DNA of 64,000 nucleotides from positions 372,001-436,000 of the forward strand of contig NZ_VEDF01000004.1 in assembly GCF_007677725.1 (NCBI RefSeq), read 5' to 3'. Below the pieces are notes generated by a model. That model saw only the letters and a list, made by a program, of their open reading frames with translations. It ran no database searches and was not told the DNA's origin. Positions 1-8,051 of the stretch are shown one piece after another. The stretch is from Pseudomonas sp. URMO17WK12:I11. Lineage in GTDB: Bacteria > Pseudomonadota > Gammaproteobacteria > Pseudomonadales > Pseudomonadaceae. Numbering within the stretch: the stretch's first letter is position 1; every line of letters starts with the position of its first letter. Made by a program: the position numbers and the translations under genes.

Positions 1-175
1 TCTCGCAGTAAACCGCGATGGTTGTATCAGCGCTGACGCCTGCATGTTTCAACAGGACAACAGCTCGATCAATTTCGCGCGCCAACGCACTATAGCTGAG
101 CACTTTGTTATCAAACCGCAAAGCAACGCTATCGCTTCTCTCAGTAGCGTGCTCTTCGACAAAACCTACGATCAT
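1..175 (-). CDS. Acyl-CoA synthetase/AMP-dependent ligase, N-terminal part (runs off the window)
   Basis: Only the first 58 codons are present; the gene continues beyond the left edge. The start is the ATG at 175, after a GAGG-type ribosome site on the minus strand. The peptide (MIVGFVEEHATERSDSVALR, then FDNKVLSYSALAREIDRA, and KHAGVSADTTIAVYC) has the typical opening of ANL-superfamily ligases: an early 'payload' helix, then the segment in which the first beta sheet is followed by a helix. It would activate a carboxylic acid to its CoA thioester in the cytosol. It is the last visible gene of a leftward operon with MaoC, acyl-CoA dehydrogenase and SDR genes, which suits a CoA-ligase entry step. 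The catalytic AMP-binding motifs lie outside the window, so the family call rests on the N-terminus and the context. Confidence 0.7.
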   Translation of the reverse strand, partial: MIVGFVEEHATERSDSVALRFDNKVLSYSALAREIDRAVVLLKHAGVSADTTIAVYCE

Positions 176-220
176 CTTGCAAAACCTCAAAAATAGTACG
201 TTAGCGGGCGGCCAAATCAA

Positions 221-703
221 TTACTCAGGCTTGCAGTGCATCATAACCTTCCACTCACCTTCTTGAACCGACTCGCCGCGCTGGTTCACCAAGGCCACCT
301 GGAAGTTGACGATACCCACGCCTGGCTTCTTGGTTTCACGCTTGGAGCCGACCTTCTGATTGACGTGGATAGTGTCGCCGATTTTGATCGGGCCACGCAG
401 ATCCCAGGTCATACCGAGGAAGGCAATTGCAGTACCTTCCTTGATACCAAGACGGCTTTCCAGACCGGTCGCGATCGCGAAACCAGCTGGGCCATGCAGG
501 ATACGACCGCCAAAGACGGTGTTCTTGGCGAACTCCTCATCAGTATGCACCGGGTTATGGTCACCGGTCAGAGCAGCAAACATCACGATGTCTGCTTCAG
601 TGATGGTGCGACGTGGGGAGTTCCACTCCTGACCTTCAAACAGCTCATCGAAATACAGAGCGTTTTGGCCGATACCAGCTTCTTGTTTAACAGCAGCAGT
701 CAT
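221..703 (-). CDS. MaoC-family (R)-hydratase / enoyl-CoA hydratase 2-like dehydratase
   Basis: This is a 160-residue single hotdog-fold protein. The motif FAALTGDHNPVHTDEEFA near residue 45 is the hydratase-2 signature, with the catalytic Asp and His of the D-x5-H type, followed by GGRILHGP. Such enzymes add water to or remove it from a 2-enoyl-CoA (or a related CoA ester). I start at 703 (MTAAVKQ) because GGAGAT precedes it at good distance; an upstream start at 718 would add five residues. It lies 16 bp after the deacetylase-like gene in the same direction, in an operon with acyl-CoA dehydrogenase and SDR genes, so hydration of an unsaturated acyl-CoA made by the dehydrogenase is the natural inference. 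The true substrate is not known. Confidence 0.85.
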   Translation of the reverse strand: MTAAVKQEAGIGQNALYFDELFEGQEWNSPRRTITEADIVMFAALTGDHNPVHTDEEFAKNTVFGGRILHGPAGFAIATGLESRLGIKEGTAIAFLGMTWDLRGPIKIGDTIHVNQKVGSKRETKKPGVGIVNFQVALVNQRGESVQEGEWKVMMHCKPE

Positions 704-719
704 GATTATCTCCAGCACT

Positions 720-1532
720 TTATTTGTTAATTAGAGGTACAGCGTTGATCATGGTCGAGAACACAACGTCATCGAAGCTTTGCATGTAGATGATCAGTTC
801 TTCCAACATCTTCATGCGCGGGCCACGTCCGATAATTTCGGGGTGACAAGTCAAGGTGAACACGCCGTTTTGAGCTCGTGCGGTATCAAACTCGGCGGCC
901 CAATATTTATAGACATCCGAAGGCAGGCGATTGCCAGTGTTCATCGGCTTCACGTTGAACTGGAAATACGGGTAGTCATCCAGCTCCCAGGCAACCGGAA
1001 ATTCAACCACCGAACTTTCCGGGCCTTTAGTGAAACCATCTTCTGTCAGAACGTCAGCGGTACGGGCATAGAACAGCTCGAAGTCATTTGCCATCAGGCT
1101 GCTGTCGTAGCGAAGCCCAAACTCTTCCAGCAACGGGATGGTGTTTGGACTCAAGTCCCACGCCGGCGAACGATAACCCTGAGGGCGCACGCCTGTGACG
1201 TCCTGCAGGACTTTGATGCTTTTGGCCAGGAGCTCACGCTCCTCGGCCAGTTCCAGGTTTACTGGGGACTCATGCACGTACCCGTGACAGGCGACTTCGT
1301 GACCATCCGTGACGACCTGTTTTACCAAGTCTGGATAGGACGTCGCCGTATGTGCTGGTACGAAGAACGTTGCTGATACCCCACGACGTCTCAATACATC
1401 AAGCAGCCTTGGCATACCTACGTTAGCCCCATACTCCCCTCTCGAAAGCGGAGTAGGCGAAACCTGCTTGAAGGTGCTAAGCCAGATGGCCACACCATCG
1501 AAGTCGAAGGTCAAGCAGACGGTCGTGGTCAT
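720..1532 (-). CDS. Polysaccharide deacetylase-family hydrolase (PuuE/allantoinase or PgdA type)
   Basis: The protein has 270 residues. It shows the NodB-homology metal site: TFDFDG close to the N-terminus and HGYVHE (HxxxH) near residue 93, then GYRSPAWDLS and a late CHPEIIGRG segment that supplies the second catalytic His. There is no signal peptide, so it acts in the cytosol. Cytosolic members of this branch, such as PuuE allantoinase, open cyclic amides rather than deacetylate sugars. Its start overlaps the stop of the acyl-CoA dehydrogenase gene by four bases (ATGA), which implies translational coupling. With a hydantoin-type racemase in the same operon, hydrolysis of a cyclic imide, ureide or lactam is my inference. 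Extracellular polysaccharide work is unlikely. Confidence 0.8.
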   Translation of the reverse strand: MTTTVCLTFDFDGVAIWLSTFKQVSPTPLSRGEYGANVGMPRLLDVLRRRGVSATFFVPAHTATSYPDLVKQVVTDGHEVACHGYVHESPVNLELAEERELLAKSIKVLQDVTGVRPQGYRSPAWDLSPNTIPLLEEFGLRYDSSLMANDFELFYARTADVLTEDGFTKGPESSVVEFPVAWELDDYPYFQFNVKPMNTGNRLPSDVYKYWAAEFDTARAQNGVFTLTCHPEIIGRGPRMKMLEELIIYMQSFDDVVFSTMINAVPLINK

Positions 1533-2713
1533 GCTGGCAGCCCTAGAGCGTCCACTTCGCTACCGTCGATGATGCGACGCGCGATCACGATCTTCTGAAT
1601 ATCGTTGGTGCCTTCACCCACAATGTAGAGCGGCGCTTCACGGTACAGACGCTCTACAGGGAACTCGTTGATGTAGCCATAACCACCGTGGATACGCAGC
1701 GCGTCTTCACAGATTTCCTTTGCTGACTCACTGGCCAGCAATTTGGCCATACCCGATAGCATGTCTGCACGCTGGCCTGCCTCTTTCGCACGCGCAGCTT
1801 CAGCGGTCATAAGGCGAGCGGCGACCAGCTTGGTGGCCATATCGGCCATGCGCAGCTGGACGGCCTGATGCTGGTCGATGGTCACGCCGAACGAACTGCG
1901 CTCGCTTGCATAACGCTTGGCTTCGGCAAGGGCGTTTGCAGCCAGGCCAACTGCACTGGCTGCGATGGCGATACGACCAACTTCGAGCGAGTCGAGCAGG
2001 TGGCGCATGCCCAGACCGGTTTTACCACCGACAACCGCAGTCGCAGGCACTTTGACCTTGGAGAGCAGGATCTCGACGGTGTCGACCTGGGTATAGGCCA
2101 TCTTGTGGAATTCGCTTTCCACGGTAACGCCAGGGAAGGCTTTTTCGACCAAGAACAAGCTGGAGCGTGGACGACCGGTTCCAGCGTCAACGCTGGTACG
2201 AGCCAATGTCAGCAGCAGCGTGGCGCGCTCGCCATTGGTCACAAAGATCTTGGTGCCGTTGAGCACGAAGTCCGATTCGTCTGCGGAAGCAACGGTGGTG
2301 ATCGATTGCAAGTCAGAACCGGCTGCCGGTTCGGTCAGGCACAGCGCGCCACGGTGTTCCCCGGTTGCCATGAGAGGGAGGTACTGGCGCTTTTGCTCTT
2401 CGGTACCATGCTTGCTGATGGCATAAGCAACCGTGCAGTGGCTGTTGATGAAGGCAGCCAAAGTTGTCCAGCCAGCAGCGATGGCTTCCATCACGGCAGC
2501 GAAAACCGGCAACCGCAGTTGGTAGCCGCCATACTCTTCCGGAATGGCCAAGCCGAACAGGCCCATTTCTTTCATCGCGGCCAGCATCTCTGCAGGAAAG
2601 GTCTTGCTCAGTTCAAGCTGCTGAACGTTAGGCCGAACTTCCTTGGCGATGTACTTACGGACGGTTTCGAGAATCTCTTTCTCGACATCATCAAAGTCGT
2701 TGAATTGGCTCAT
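1529..2713 (-). CDS. Acyl-CoA dehydrogenase
   Basis: This 394-residue flavoenzyme has the usual length and order for the family: N-terminal helical domain (PEEYGGYQL), middle beta domain (CLTEPAAGSDLQSI, then FVTNGE), and C-terminal helical domain with the family signature ending RIHGGYGYINEFPVERLYRE and GEGTNDIQKIVIARRI. The glutamate in YREAPLYIVGEGTNDIQ fits the position of the catalytic base in the short-chain/glutaryl type. It would introduce a 2,3 double bond in an acyl-CoA and pass electrons to ETF. The start at 2713 (MSQFNDF) fits the end of the SDR gene at 2710 with an ATGA-like overlap. It sits mid-operon between SDR and deacetylase genes. The substrate is unknown. Confidence 0.9.
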   Translation of the reverse strand: MSQFNDFDDVEKEILETVRKYIAKEVRPNVQQLELSKTFPAEMLAAMKEMGLFGLAIPEEYGGYQLRLPVFAAVMEAIAAGWTTLAAFINSHCTVAYAISKHGTEEQKRQYLPLMATGEHRGALCLTEPAAGSDLQSITTVASADESDFVLNGTKIFVTNGERATLLLTLARTSVDAGTGRPRSSLFLVEKAFPGVTVESEFHKMAYTQVDTVEILLSKVKVPATAVVGGKTGLGMRHLLDSLEVGRIAIAASAVGLAANALAEAKRYASERSSFGVTIDQHQAVQLRMADMATKLVAARLMTAEAARAKEAGQRADMLSGMAKLLASESAKEICEDALRIHGGYGYINEFPVERLYREAPLYIVGEGTNDIQKIVIARRIIDGSEVDALGLPA

Positions 2714-3498
2714 GCAGTCCACCCTCCGTCTGCGGCAATAGCTTGGCCAGTGATGTAGCTCGCTTCTTCAGTGGCCAGGAAATAAATGAGGTTCGCGATC
2801 TCTTGTGCAGTACCTTTGCGCTGCGCCGGAATGATTCGGTTGATCCACTCAGGATTCGCACCGACGCCACGGTTCATGAACTCTGCAGCAGAGCTGACGA
2901 TTGCAGCCGAGTTGCCACGCACATCAGTGTCGATCGCACCAGGGCAGACTGCGTTGACGGTGATGTTGTGCTTTGCATGGGTGTTGCTGATCTGACGGGT
3001 CAGACCCACCACACCAAATTTCGAAGCGGTATACGACGCGCCGTCTGCGCCGCCAATCAGCCCGCCAATGGACGAGGTGTTGATGATTCGCCCGTAGTTC
3101 TGCTTGACCATGTGCTTGATCGCGGCCTGGCAGCCAAAGAAGGTGCCTTTAAGGTTGATATCGACCATGTGATCCCAGAGGTTCTCGGTGGTCTCCTCGA
3201 CATCAGCCATCCCGTCGAAAACCCCGGCATTGTTTACGAGGATGTCGATGCGGCCATACTGGTCGACTGCGCTCTGCACAAGCGCTTCAACGTCTGCTTG
3301 GTTACGAACGTCTACCTTGACGAACCGGACTTCGGCGCCAGTCTCCGCCAGTTCACGGGCAACGGCTTCACCGCGTTCGGCGAGAATTCCACCGATAACC
3401 GTTTTCACACCGGCAGCGGCAAATGTCTTGGAAAGCGCCAAGCCAATACCGGACTCACCGCCTGTGATGACCGCTACGCGGCCTCTGAGGTCAAACAT
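2710..3498 (-). CDS. Short-chain dehydrogenase/reductase (SDR)
   Basis: The 262-residue protein is a classical SDR. The cofactor motif TGGESGIG lies near residue 14, NNAG near residue 88, and the catalytic YTASK near residue 155 with a serine in NTSSIGG before it. The C-terminal tail ITGQAIAADGGWTA is typical. Asp at the end of beta-2 is not obvious, so I leave the NAD/NADP preference open. The start at 3498 (MFDLRGRVAV) follows GGAGATAACT; the longer reading from 3546 adds 16 residues unlike the family. In this operon it is likely to oxidise a hydroxyacyl-CoA or a free hydroxy acid made after MaoC hydration, by analogy with beta-oxidation; that role is inferred from neighbours. Confidence 0.88.
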   Translation of the reverse strand: MFDLRGRVAVITGGESGIGLALSKTFAAAGVKTVIGGILAERGEAVARELAETGAEVRFVKVDVRNQADVEALVQSAVDQYGRIDILVNNAGVFDGMADVEETTENLWDHMVDINLKGTFFGCQAAIKHMVKQNYGRIINTSSIGGLIGGADGASYTASKFGVVGLTRQISNTHAKHNITVNAVCPGAIDTDVRGNSAAIVSSAAEFMNRGVGANPEWINRIIPAQRKGTAQEIANLIYFLATEEASYITGQAIAADGGWTA

Positions 3499-3552
3499 AG
3501 TTATCTCCACATCATCAGGGCTGAGTCGAAGGACGCAGCCCTTCAAACAGAA

Positions 3553-4341
3553 TTATTTAGCGAAGCGCTGACGACGCCCGAAGCGCTCACGAACCGCAGC
3601 AAACTCTTCTGGGCGCTTCTGGGTCATCTGCTCGTAGTAACCGATGCGGCTGATGCCATATGCACCCATTTGCTTCAGCAGGCCGAGCGATTCCGCCATC
3701 TTCAGCGCGAAGGTGTTGGGATTAAGGATGGTGGGGTCGCGGTACTGGCCATTGCTGAGTAACCATTTCTCTGTGGCTGCAGAAATGATGGTGCAGGCCA
3801 GAATGACCGCTTCCACGCCGCCAACCTCACGGGCTTGTTCGGACGCCGAAAGTGCGTCACGGGCAACGCCTTCCAGGTCTTTGATCATGTCGGTGATGTG
3901 CCAGTCGATGTAACGGACATCGCGACACTTCTGCTCGGCACCATAGATTTTCACGAGGTCGGTCATGTAAGCCGCTGACTTCCGGTGATCAGTCACGAGC
4001 AGATAGTCGTAGCCAAAATAGCTTACGTGTTGCATCGCAGCCTCAAGAGGCCCGATTACGGGAATGTCCACCAGCTCACGAGCTGCGCGCACGCCTGGGT
4101 CGTTGCAGCAACCGATGATCACGGCATCGAAGCCATCTTTCTCAGCTTGGATCACACACTCAAAAAGCTCTTCTTCTACGAGGTGCTTGGGGTACCACCA
4201 GTCGCAGTTCTCGGGAACGTTTTCAGTATTGGTGACCACCAGCTCGTTCCCCTGATTGAGGTACGGCGTGAGGGTTTCAGAGATCAACCCGTTATAGGCA
4301 GGCGTACCGAAGGGGTTGATGAAATTGACGCGAACACGCAT
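3553..4341 (-). CDS. Asp/Glu/hydantoin racemase-family protein
   Basis: The protein has 262 residues. Two cysteines in the expected places for the two-base racemase mechanism can be seen: IIGCCNDPGV near residue 79 and ILACTIIS near residue 183. The opening VRVNFINPFGTPAYNGLI resembles hydantoin racemases and the related maleate isomerase/arylmalonate decarboxylase group. It is cytosolic and uses no cofactor in known members. It is the first gene of the leftward operon and is preceded by the 346-bp divergent region shared with the Rid gene. The family is known to racemise hydantoins, allantoin or amino acids, or to isomerise maleate; I cannot choose between these from the sequence. Its pairing with an allantoinase-like hydrolase favours a cyclic ureide or imide. 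Confidence 0.8.
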   Translation of the reverse strand: MRVRVNFINPFGTPAYNGLISETLTPYLNQGNELVVTNTENVPENCDWWYPKHLVEEELFECVIQAEKDGFDAVIIGCCNDPGVRAARELVDIPVIGPLEAAMQHVSYFGYDYLLVTDHRKSAAYMTDLVKIYGAEQKCRDVRYIDWHITDMIKDLEGVARDALSASEQAREVGGVEAVILACTIISAATEKWLLSNGQYRDPTILNPNTFALKMAESLGLLKQMGAYGISRIGYYEQMTQKRPEEFAAVRERFGRRQRFAK

Positions 4342-4417
4342 AGGAAAAGCTCCGCTGTTGTTATAGCCCCGCCTCGAACGGAGCTTTCGGAAAAACCTAC
4401 CAGCCGTATTAAAAATT

Positions 4418-4433
4418 AGACCGTCGAGTCAGT
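4418..4433. promoter_or_regulatory. Putative TetR-type operator, copy 1
   Basis: The sequence AGACCGTCGAGTCAGT matches the outer arms (A.ACC.....GTCAGT) of the copy at 4604-4619 but not its centre. It sits just upstream of the leftward racemase operon. Assignment to a TetR operator is inferred from recurrence only. Confidence 0.35.
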
Positions 4434-4603
4434 ATGATTGAATCTTGCGACGTGTCAATAGGTCACGATCGTCTCGATACGCCTCTGCGTACCCGATCTC
4501 GGAAAGGCCCAGAACGCACCAATTAGCGACGCCCCGCGCCAGATCAGTGCAGCATGAATCTGCTGACTCGCCTCTTGCACCGTGCCGGTCTGTTGTATAG
4601 ATT

Positions 4604-4619
4604 ATACCCATCGGTCAGT
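4604..4619. promoter_or_regulatory. Putative TetR-type operator, copy 2
   Basis: ATACCCATCGGTCAGT lies upstream of the Rid gene. It differs by one base from ATACCCTTCGGTCAGT at 12126-12141 in front of the DAO-like gene, nearly 7.5 kb away, and the match continues into a following T-rich stretch. The ACC....GGT core is symmetric, as expected for a TetR dimer site. Confidence 0.5.
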
Positions 4620-4688
4620 TTTTTAGTATGGCCGGACAATCAGAGGTGACTCATACCTCCAACTCCAAAATGATGTGAGGAGCAACGG

Positions 4689-5087
4689 ATGATCAAGGCA
4701 GTAAACGTGGGCGCAGGCTTCCCAGGCGTATCCACCGCCACCCTCTCGGGCGAAGGCGAAATCCTTTTTTTGAGCGGCCATTGCCCAACCGATATCAATG
4801 GCGATGTTGTAGAGGGCGACTTCGAAGCTCAGGTACGCGCGGTATTTGAAAACCTGAAGGCAACTCTCGCCGAAGCTGGCGTGGGCTTTGAGGCAGTCGC
4901 GAAGCTGACTACGTACGTCGCGCACTTCGAGCCGTCAATGCTTCCCATCTTCAAGAAAGTGCGAAACTCTTACGTGAACGAGGCGTGCCCACCGGCCAGC
5001 GCTCTGGTTACCGTACCCATGCTCTACGACCCAGCCGTTTTGATCGAAATCGATGGCTTCGCAGTAGTACCACGTCAACCGAAGTAA
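4689..5087 (+). CDS. Rid-family (YjgF/YER057c/UK114) protein, non-canonical
   Basis: The 132-residue protein has the Rid fold pattern: FLSGHCPTD, then VFENLKATLAEAG near the middle, and the closing VLIEIDGFAVVP. In RidA a conserved arginine in a P-A-R-S-x-V context binds the carboxylate of the imine substrate; here the segment reads PPASALVTV, so that Arg is missing. It therefore belongs to a Rid branch whose members are often tied to catabolic operons and may not have imine deaminase activity. It is the first gene of a rightward pair with the FAD oxidoreductase (17 bp apart), so handling an unstable imine, enamine or related product of that enzyme is a reasonable inference. Good ribosome site (GAGGAGC) before the ATG. 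Confidence 0.88.
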   Translation: MIKAVNVGAGFPGVSTATLSGEGEILFLSGHCPTDINGDVVEGDFEAQVRAVFENLKATLAEAGVGFEAVAKLTTYVAHFEPSMLPIFKKVRNSYVNEACPPASALVTVPMLYDPAVLIEIDGFAVVPRQPK

Positions 5088-5104
5088 ATAAGCGAGCTGC
5101 CAGA

Positions 5105-6685
5105 ATGTCTCAATTCGATGCTGTGATTGTCGGCGCCGGCCATAACGGCCTGGTATGCGCTGCGTACCTGGCCAAAGCTGGGAAAAAGGTCTGTGTGGTC
5201 GAAAGACGTAATATCGTAGGCGGAGCAGCCCTCACGGAAGAACTGTGGCCCGGCTTCCACCTTTCGGTTGCATCCTATTGGATGTCGTTGATGCAGCCCA
5301 AAATCATGCTTGACCTTGACCTGCCCAAATACGGCGTCGAAGTGATTCCGACCCCTCCCGGTATTCATCCATTCCAAGATGGCTCAGTCGTCACACATTG
5401 GGCAGACGTAGACCGGATGTGCGCCGAAATCCGCCGGTACTCAGACAAGGACGCTGACGTCTACCCGGCTTATGTAGAGCACATGAAGAAACTGGTGGGC
5501 CATCTTCGCAAGCTGCTGTTTGAGGTGCCTGTTGATATCGCGACGGGCAAGGTAAAAGACCTGACCAAATCAGCCGCCCTGTTGTGGCGTATGAAAGCGG
5601 CAGGCCCGATGTTTTACGACATCTGGGATCTGCTGACGCTGAGCTGCCACGACTTCCTCCGCCGTTGGTTCGAGAGCCCTCAAGTGCTCACAATGTTTGG
5701 GTGCTACACCTCTGGCAGCGGCGGCAACATTGGCCCGATGGTTCCTGGCACTGCCTATGTGCTCGCTCGACCCTATCTTCGCGACGGCACCACTAAGGCC
5801 GGCCCAGGCGGCCTGGTCAAAGGCGGTATGGGCGCTTTGGCCAACGCGGTTAAGCAAGCATGCCTGGATCACGGTGTCACTATCCGCTGCAGCGCTCCCG
5901 TGAAAGAGATCGTTGTCAAAGACAAACGCGCCGTAGGCGTACGCCTCGATAATGGTGAGGTCATCCACGCCAAGGCTGTTGTCAGCAATGCGAACGCAAA
6001 AACCCTGTTCTTGCGCTTGCTCAAACCTCAAGATTTGCCGCCGGCAGTCATTGATGCCGTGAAACGAATTCGCACCAAAGCGAGCACCTTCAAGATCAAC
6101 ATGGCGCTGTCCGGCCTGCCCAGGTGGCAGGGCCTTAAGGCTTCGGATAACCAGACTCCCGGCTCGATCACGATCGCGGAAAATCTAGAAGAACTGCAGA
6201 CTGCGTACGAGTCGGCCCAGCACGGTGAGATGGCCAAGCATCCCTACATGTGGATTTTGACCCCAAGCGTGTTCGATCCGACCGCAGCCCCTGCAGGCAA
6301 ACACACCTTGAGCCTACTAGGCGGTCATGTGCCTTACGCGCTTCGAGATGGCAGGCCTTGGGACGAAACGACCAAGGAAGAGTTGTTCGACATCGTGGTC
6401 AATCAGATTGAACGCTATGCACCTGGTTTCCGCGAACTTGTCTTACACAAACAAGTTCTCGTGCCCTCTGACCTGGAGGCAATGTTCGACCTTCCAGACG
6501 GGCACGTTCACCATGGTGAGTTGAGCATCGACCAGATTTTCTTCCGTCGGCCTATCGCCCATTACGCAGACTATCGCTCGCCGATCGCTGGGCTGTATCA
6601 ATGTGGTGCATCGACTCACCCCGGTGGTGGTGTCACCGGTGTTCCTGGCCACAATGCTGCGCAGGTTATTCTTAGCGAAATCTAA
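5105..6685 (+). CDS. Phytoene desaturase-like NAD(P)/FAD-dependent oxidoreductase
   Basis: The protein has 526 residues. The dinucleotide-binding motif VIVGAGHNGLVCAAYLA is at the N-terminus, followed by VVERRNIVGGAALTEE, and the C-terminal FAD signature region GLYQCGASTHPGGGVTGVPG. Length and motifs fit the CrtI/PYROXD2 group of flavin amine oxidase-like enzymes, which desaturate or oxidise C-C or C-N bonds. No carotenoid genes are nearby, so a catabolic dehydrogenation is more likely than pigment synthesis. The start at 5105 (MSQFDAVIVG) is the only one that puts the FAD motif at the usual distance. It is coupled to the Rid gene upstream and followed by a GC-rich hairpin. The specific substrate cannot be read from the sequence. 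Confidence 0.87.
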   Translation: MSQFDAVIVGAGHNGLVCAAYLAKAGKKVCVVERRNIVGGAALTEELWPGFHLSVASYWMSLMQPKIMLDLDLPKYGVEVIPTPPGIHPFQDGSVVTHWADVDRMCAEIRRYSDKDADVYPAYVEHMKKLVGHLRKLLFEVPVDIATGKVKDLTKSAALLWRMKAAGPMFYDIWDLLTLSCHDFLRRWFESPQVLTMFGCYTSGSGGNIGPMVPGTAYVLARPYLRDGTTKAGPGGLVKGGMGALANAVKQACLDHGVTIRCSAPVKEIVVKDKRAVGVRLDNGEVIHAKAVVSNANAKTLFLRLLKPQDLPPAVIDAVKRIRTKASTFKINMALSGLPRWQGLKASDNQTPGSITIAENLEELQTAYESAQHGEMAKHPYMWILTPSVFDPTAAPAGKHTLSLLGGHVPYALRDGRPWDETTKEELFDIVVNQIERYAPGFRELVLHKQVLVPSDLEAMFDLPDGHVHHGELSIDQIFFRRPIAHYADYRSPIAGLYQCGASTHPGGGVTGVPGHNAAQVILSEI

Positions 6686-6699
6686 TCGCGGTGTGGATT

Positions 6700-6726
6700 C
6701 CCCCTCTGCTTGTTGGAGGGGGCTTT
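6700..6726 (+). terminator. Hairpin after the FAD oxidoreductase gene
   Basis: CCCCCTC and GAGGGGG arms with a nine-base loop are followed by CTTT. The T-run is short, so termination may be weak. It lies 15 bp after the stop codon. Confidence 0.5.
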
Positions 6727-6863
6727 GCACCATCACCTCTGCTCCGCCGCTTCCTTCCCCGCCCTTCCCTACCGGCTATTCTGCTCGGACATTAGACCCC
6801 TTTGGACGCCCACGACCCCACAAACGCGGGCTTACGGGCACCAGACTAGAAAGATAAAAAATT

Positions 6864-6879
6864 TGACGTATCGGTCTAT
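6864..6879. promoter_or_regulatory. Putative TetR-type operator, copy 3 (diverged)
   Basis: TGACGTATCGGTCTAT keeps the ATCGGTC core of copies 2 and 4 and lies about 85 bp before the thioesterase-TetR pair, a usual place for an autoregulatory site. A reverse half-site-like AAAACTGAC follows directly. Confidence 0.35.
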
Positions 6880-6962
6880 AAAACTGACAATGGACAACCA
6901 ATGAGCGTGAAGTACCACTTCAGTCGCTCTCTATCGCACGCCAGAACCGAGTGGATGACTGA

Positions 6963-7364
6963 ATGGAAATCACGTACAGAGGTGTTGTTTACCCTGCGCA
7001 AACGGATGCAATGGGACATATGACCGTGCAGTATTATGTTGCAGCGTTCGACCAGGCCTTCTGGCACCTGATCCACTCGTTGGGCTATAACGCCGATTGG
7101 CGCTTCGAGCGCAAGGAAGGCTGGGCAGATGTTCGATACGAAATTGATTACAGAGCTGAATTGAAGGTCGGTGACCTGTTCAAGGTGGCGAGCACTGTCG
7201 AAAAAGTCGGCAACTCTTCCATTGTCACTCGTCATCAGATGTACAGCGCCAAGGATGAGCTGTGCGCAGAAATCCAAATGACGTCGGTCTATTTCGATCT
7301 GGAGCAGCGGACTTCAAAGTCCATACCGAGTGACATCAAAGAAGCAGCCGTGAGCAGAATCTAA
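6963..7364 (+). CDS. Acyl-CoA thioesterase, 4HBT hotdog family
   Basis: The 133-residue protein is a single hotdog domain. The segment QTDAMGHMTVQYYVAAFDQA near residue 14 matches the 4-hydroxybenzoyl-CoA thioesterase-type active-site loop (D-x-x-G-H-x-x-x-x-x-Y). It would release a free acid from a CoA ester in the cytosol, possibly relieving CoA trapping in the pathway. It is followed 29 bp later by a TetR gene in the same direction, and both are probably one transcript. A copy of the shared motif lies upstream. The acyl group is unknown. Confidence 0.85.
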   Translation: MEITYRGVVYPAQTDAMGHMTVQYYVAAFDQAFWHLIHSLGYNADWRFERKEGWADVRYEIDYRAELKVGDLFKVASTVEKVGNSSIVTRHQMYSAKDELCAEIQMTSVYFDLEQRTSKSIPSDIKEAAVSRI

Positions 7365-7393
7365 CTGCCTAGCGATCTTAAACCTCTATCCAG

Positions 7394-8011
7394 GTGGTTA
7401 CCTTGAATACTGTCGATTTGCGCGACCAACTAAAGCAAAAAAAACAAGCCTACGTCCAGGATGAAATCCTTGCATCTGCAGCTACCCTGTTCGCTGATAA
7501 AGGGTTCCGCGCCATCACCATCAATGATGTTGCTGCCAGCCTAGGCTATACGAAGTCGGTCGTTTACTACTATTTTAAAAACAAAAATGAGATCTTGTGG
7601 CAGATCTTCAATCGCATGCACCAGTGCTACGAAGACACGATCGTGGGAATTTTGCAGGAAGGCCTGCCGACTGATGAGACCCTCAAGAAGATCTTGTGCC
7701 AGCACGCACTGAACGTGATGCAGCGCAAAGATTGGACGGCGATCTACTTCCGCGACGAGAGCGAGCTTGAAGAGTCGCAACGTCTGGTCATTCGCAAGCG
7801 TAAGCGCGAATACGATAAGATGATCGAGGGCGTTTATCAGCGCGGTGTGGAGGAAGGCTTTTTCAAACCAGTGCCCACACACATTGCAGTGAGCGGGTTC
7901 CTAGGCATGTGTAACTGGCTGCACACTTGGTTCGATGAGAATGGCAAGATGAGTGCGCAGGAGATTGCTGAGACCTACGTCGACATGATGGCCGGCGGTT
8001 ACCGAACATAA
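7394..8011 (+). CDS. TetR-family transcriptional regulator (likely regulator of the cluster)
   Basis: This 205-residue protein has an N-terminal TetR HTH: ILASAATLFADKGFRAITIN and then DVAASLGYTKSVVYYYFKNK, with the diagnostic YYYF. The C-terminal half is helical and should bind the effector, often a CoA ester in regulators beside fatty-acid-like genes. The start is uncertain: GTG at 7394 is taken, but TTG at 7403 is possible. Its position beside the thioesterase, and four copies of a related motif in front of cluster transcription units, suggest that it controls the whole cluster; that link is inferred. A strong hairpin terminator follows immediately. Confidence 0.85.
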   Translation: MVTLNTVDLRDQLKQKKQAYVQDEILASAATLFADKGFRAITINDVAASLGYTKSVVYYYFKNKNEILWQIFNRMHQCYEDTIVGILQEGLPTDETLKKILCQHALNVMQRKDWTAIYFRDESELEESQRLVIRKRKREYDKMIEGVYQRGVEEGFFKPVPTHIAVSGFLGMCNWLHTWFDENGKMSAQEIAETYVDMMAGGYRT

Positions 8012-8012
8012 A

Positions 8013-8038
8013 AAAAGCGCCTCACAAGAGGCGCTTTT
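8013..8038. terminator. Bidirectional rho-independent terminator
   Basis: A perfect 11-bp stem (AAAAGCGCCTC / GAGGCGCTTTT) with an ACAA loop has T-runs on both strands. It separates the convergent TetR gene and the periplasmic binding protein gene. Confidence 0.92.
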
Positions 8039-8051
8039 TGTTTCAACACAC

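Larger units (their letters stand above)
4342..4688. promoter_or_regulatory. Divergent control region between the racemase operon and the Rid/FAD oxidoreductase operon
   Basis: This gene-free stretch of about 350 bp must hold promoters for both directions. It contains two copies of a partly symmetrical motif (4418-4433 and 4604-4619, see separate entries) that recurs in front of the thioesterase gene and the DAO-like gene. One copy lies about 77 bp before the racemase start and the other about 70 bp before the Rid start, so each operon may have its own operator. Small open frames here show no coding character. Confidence 0.6.
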
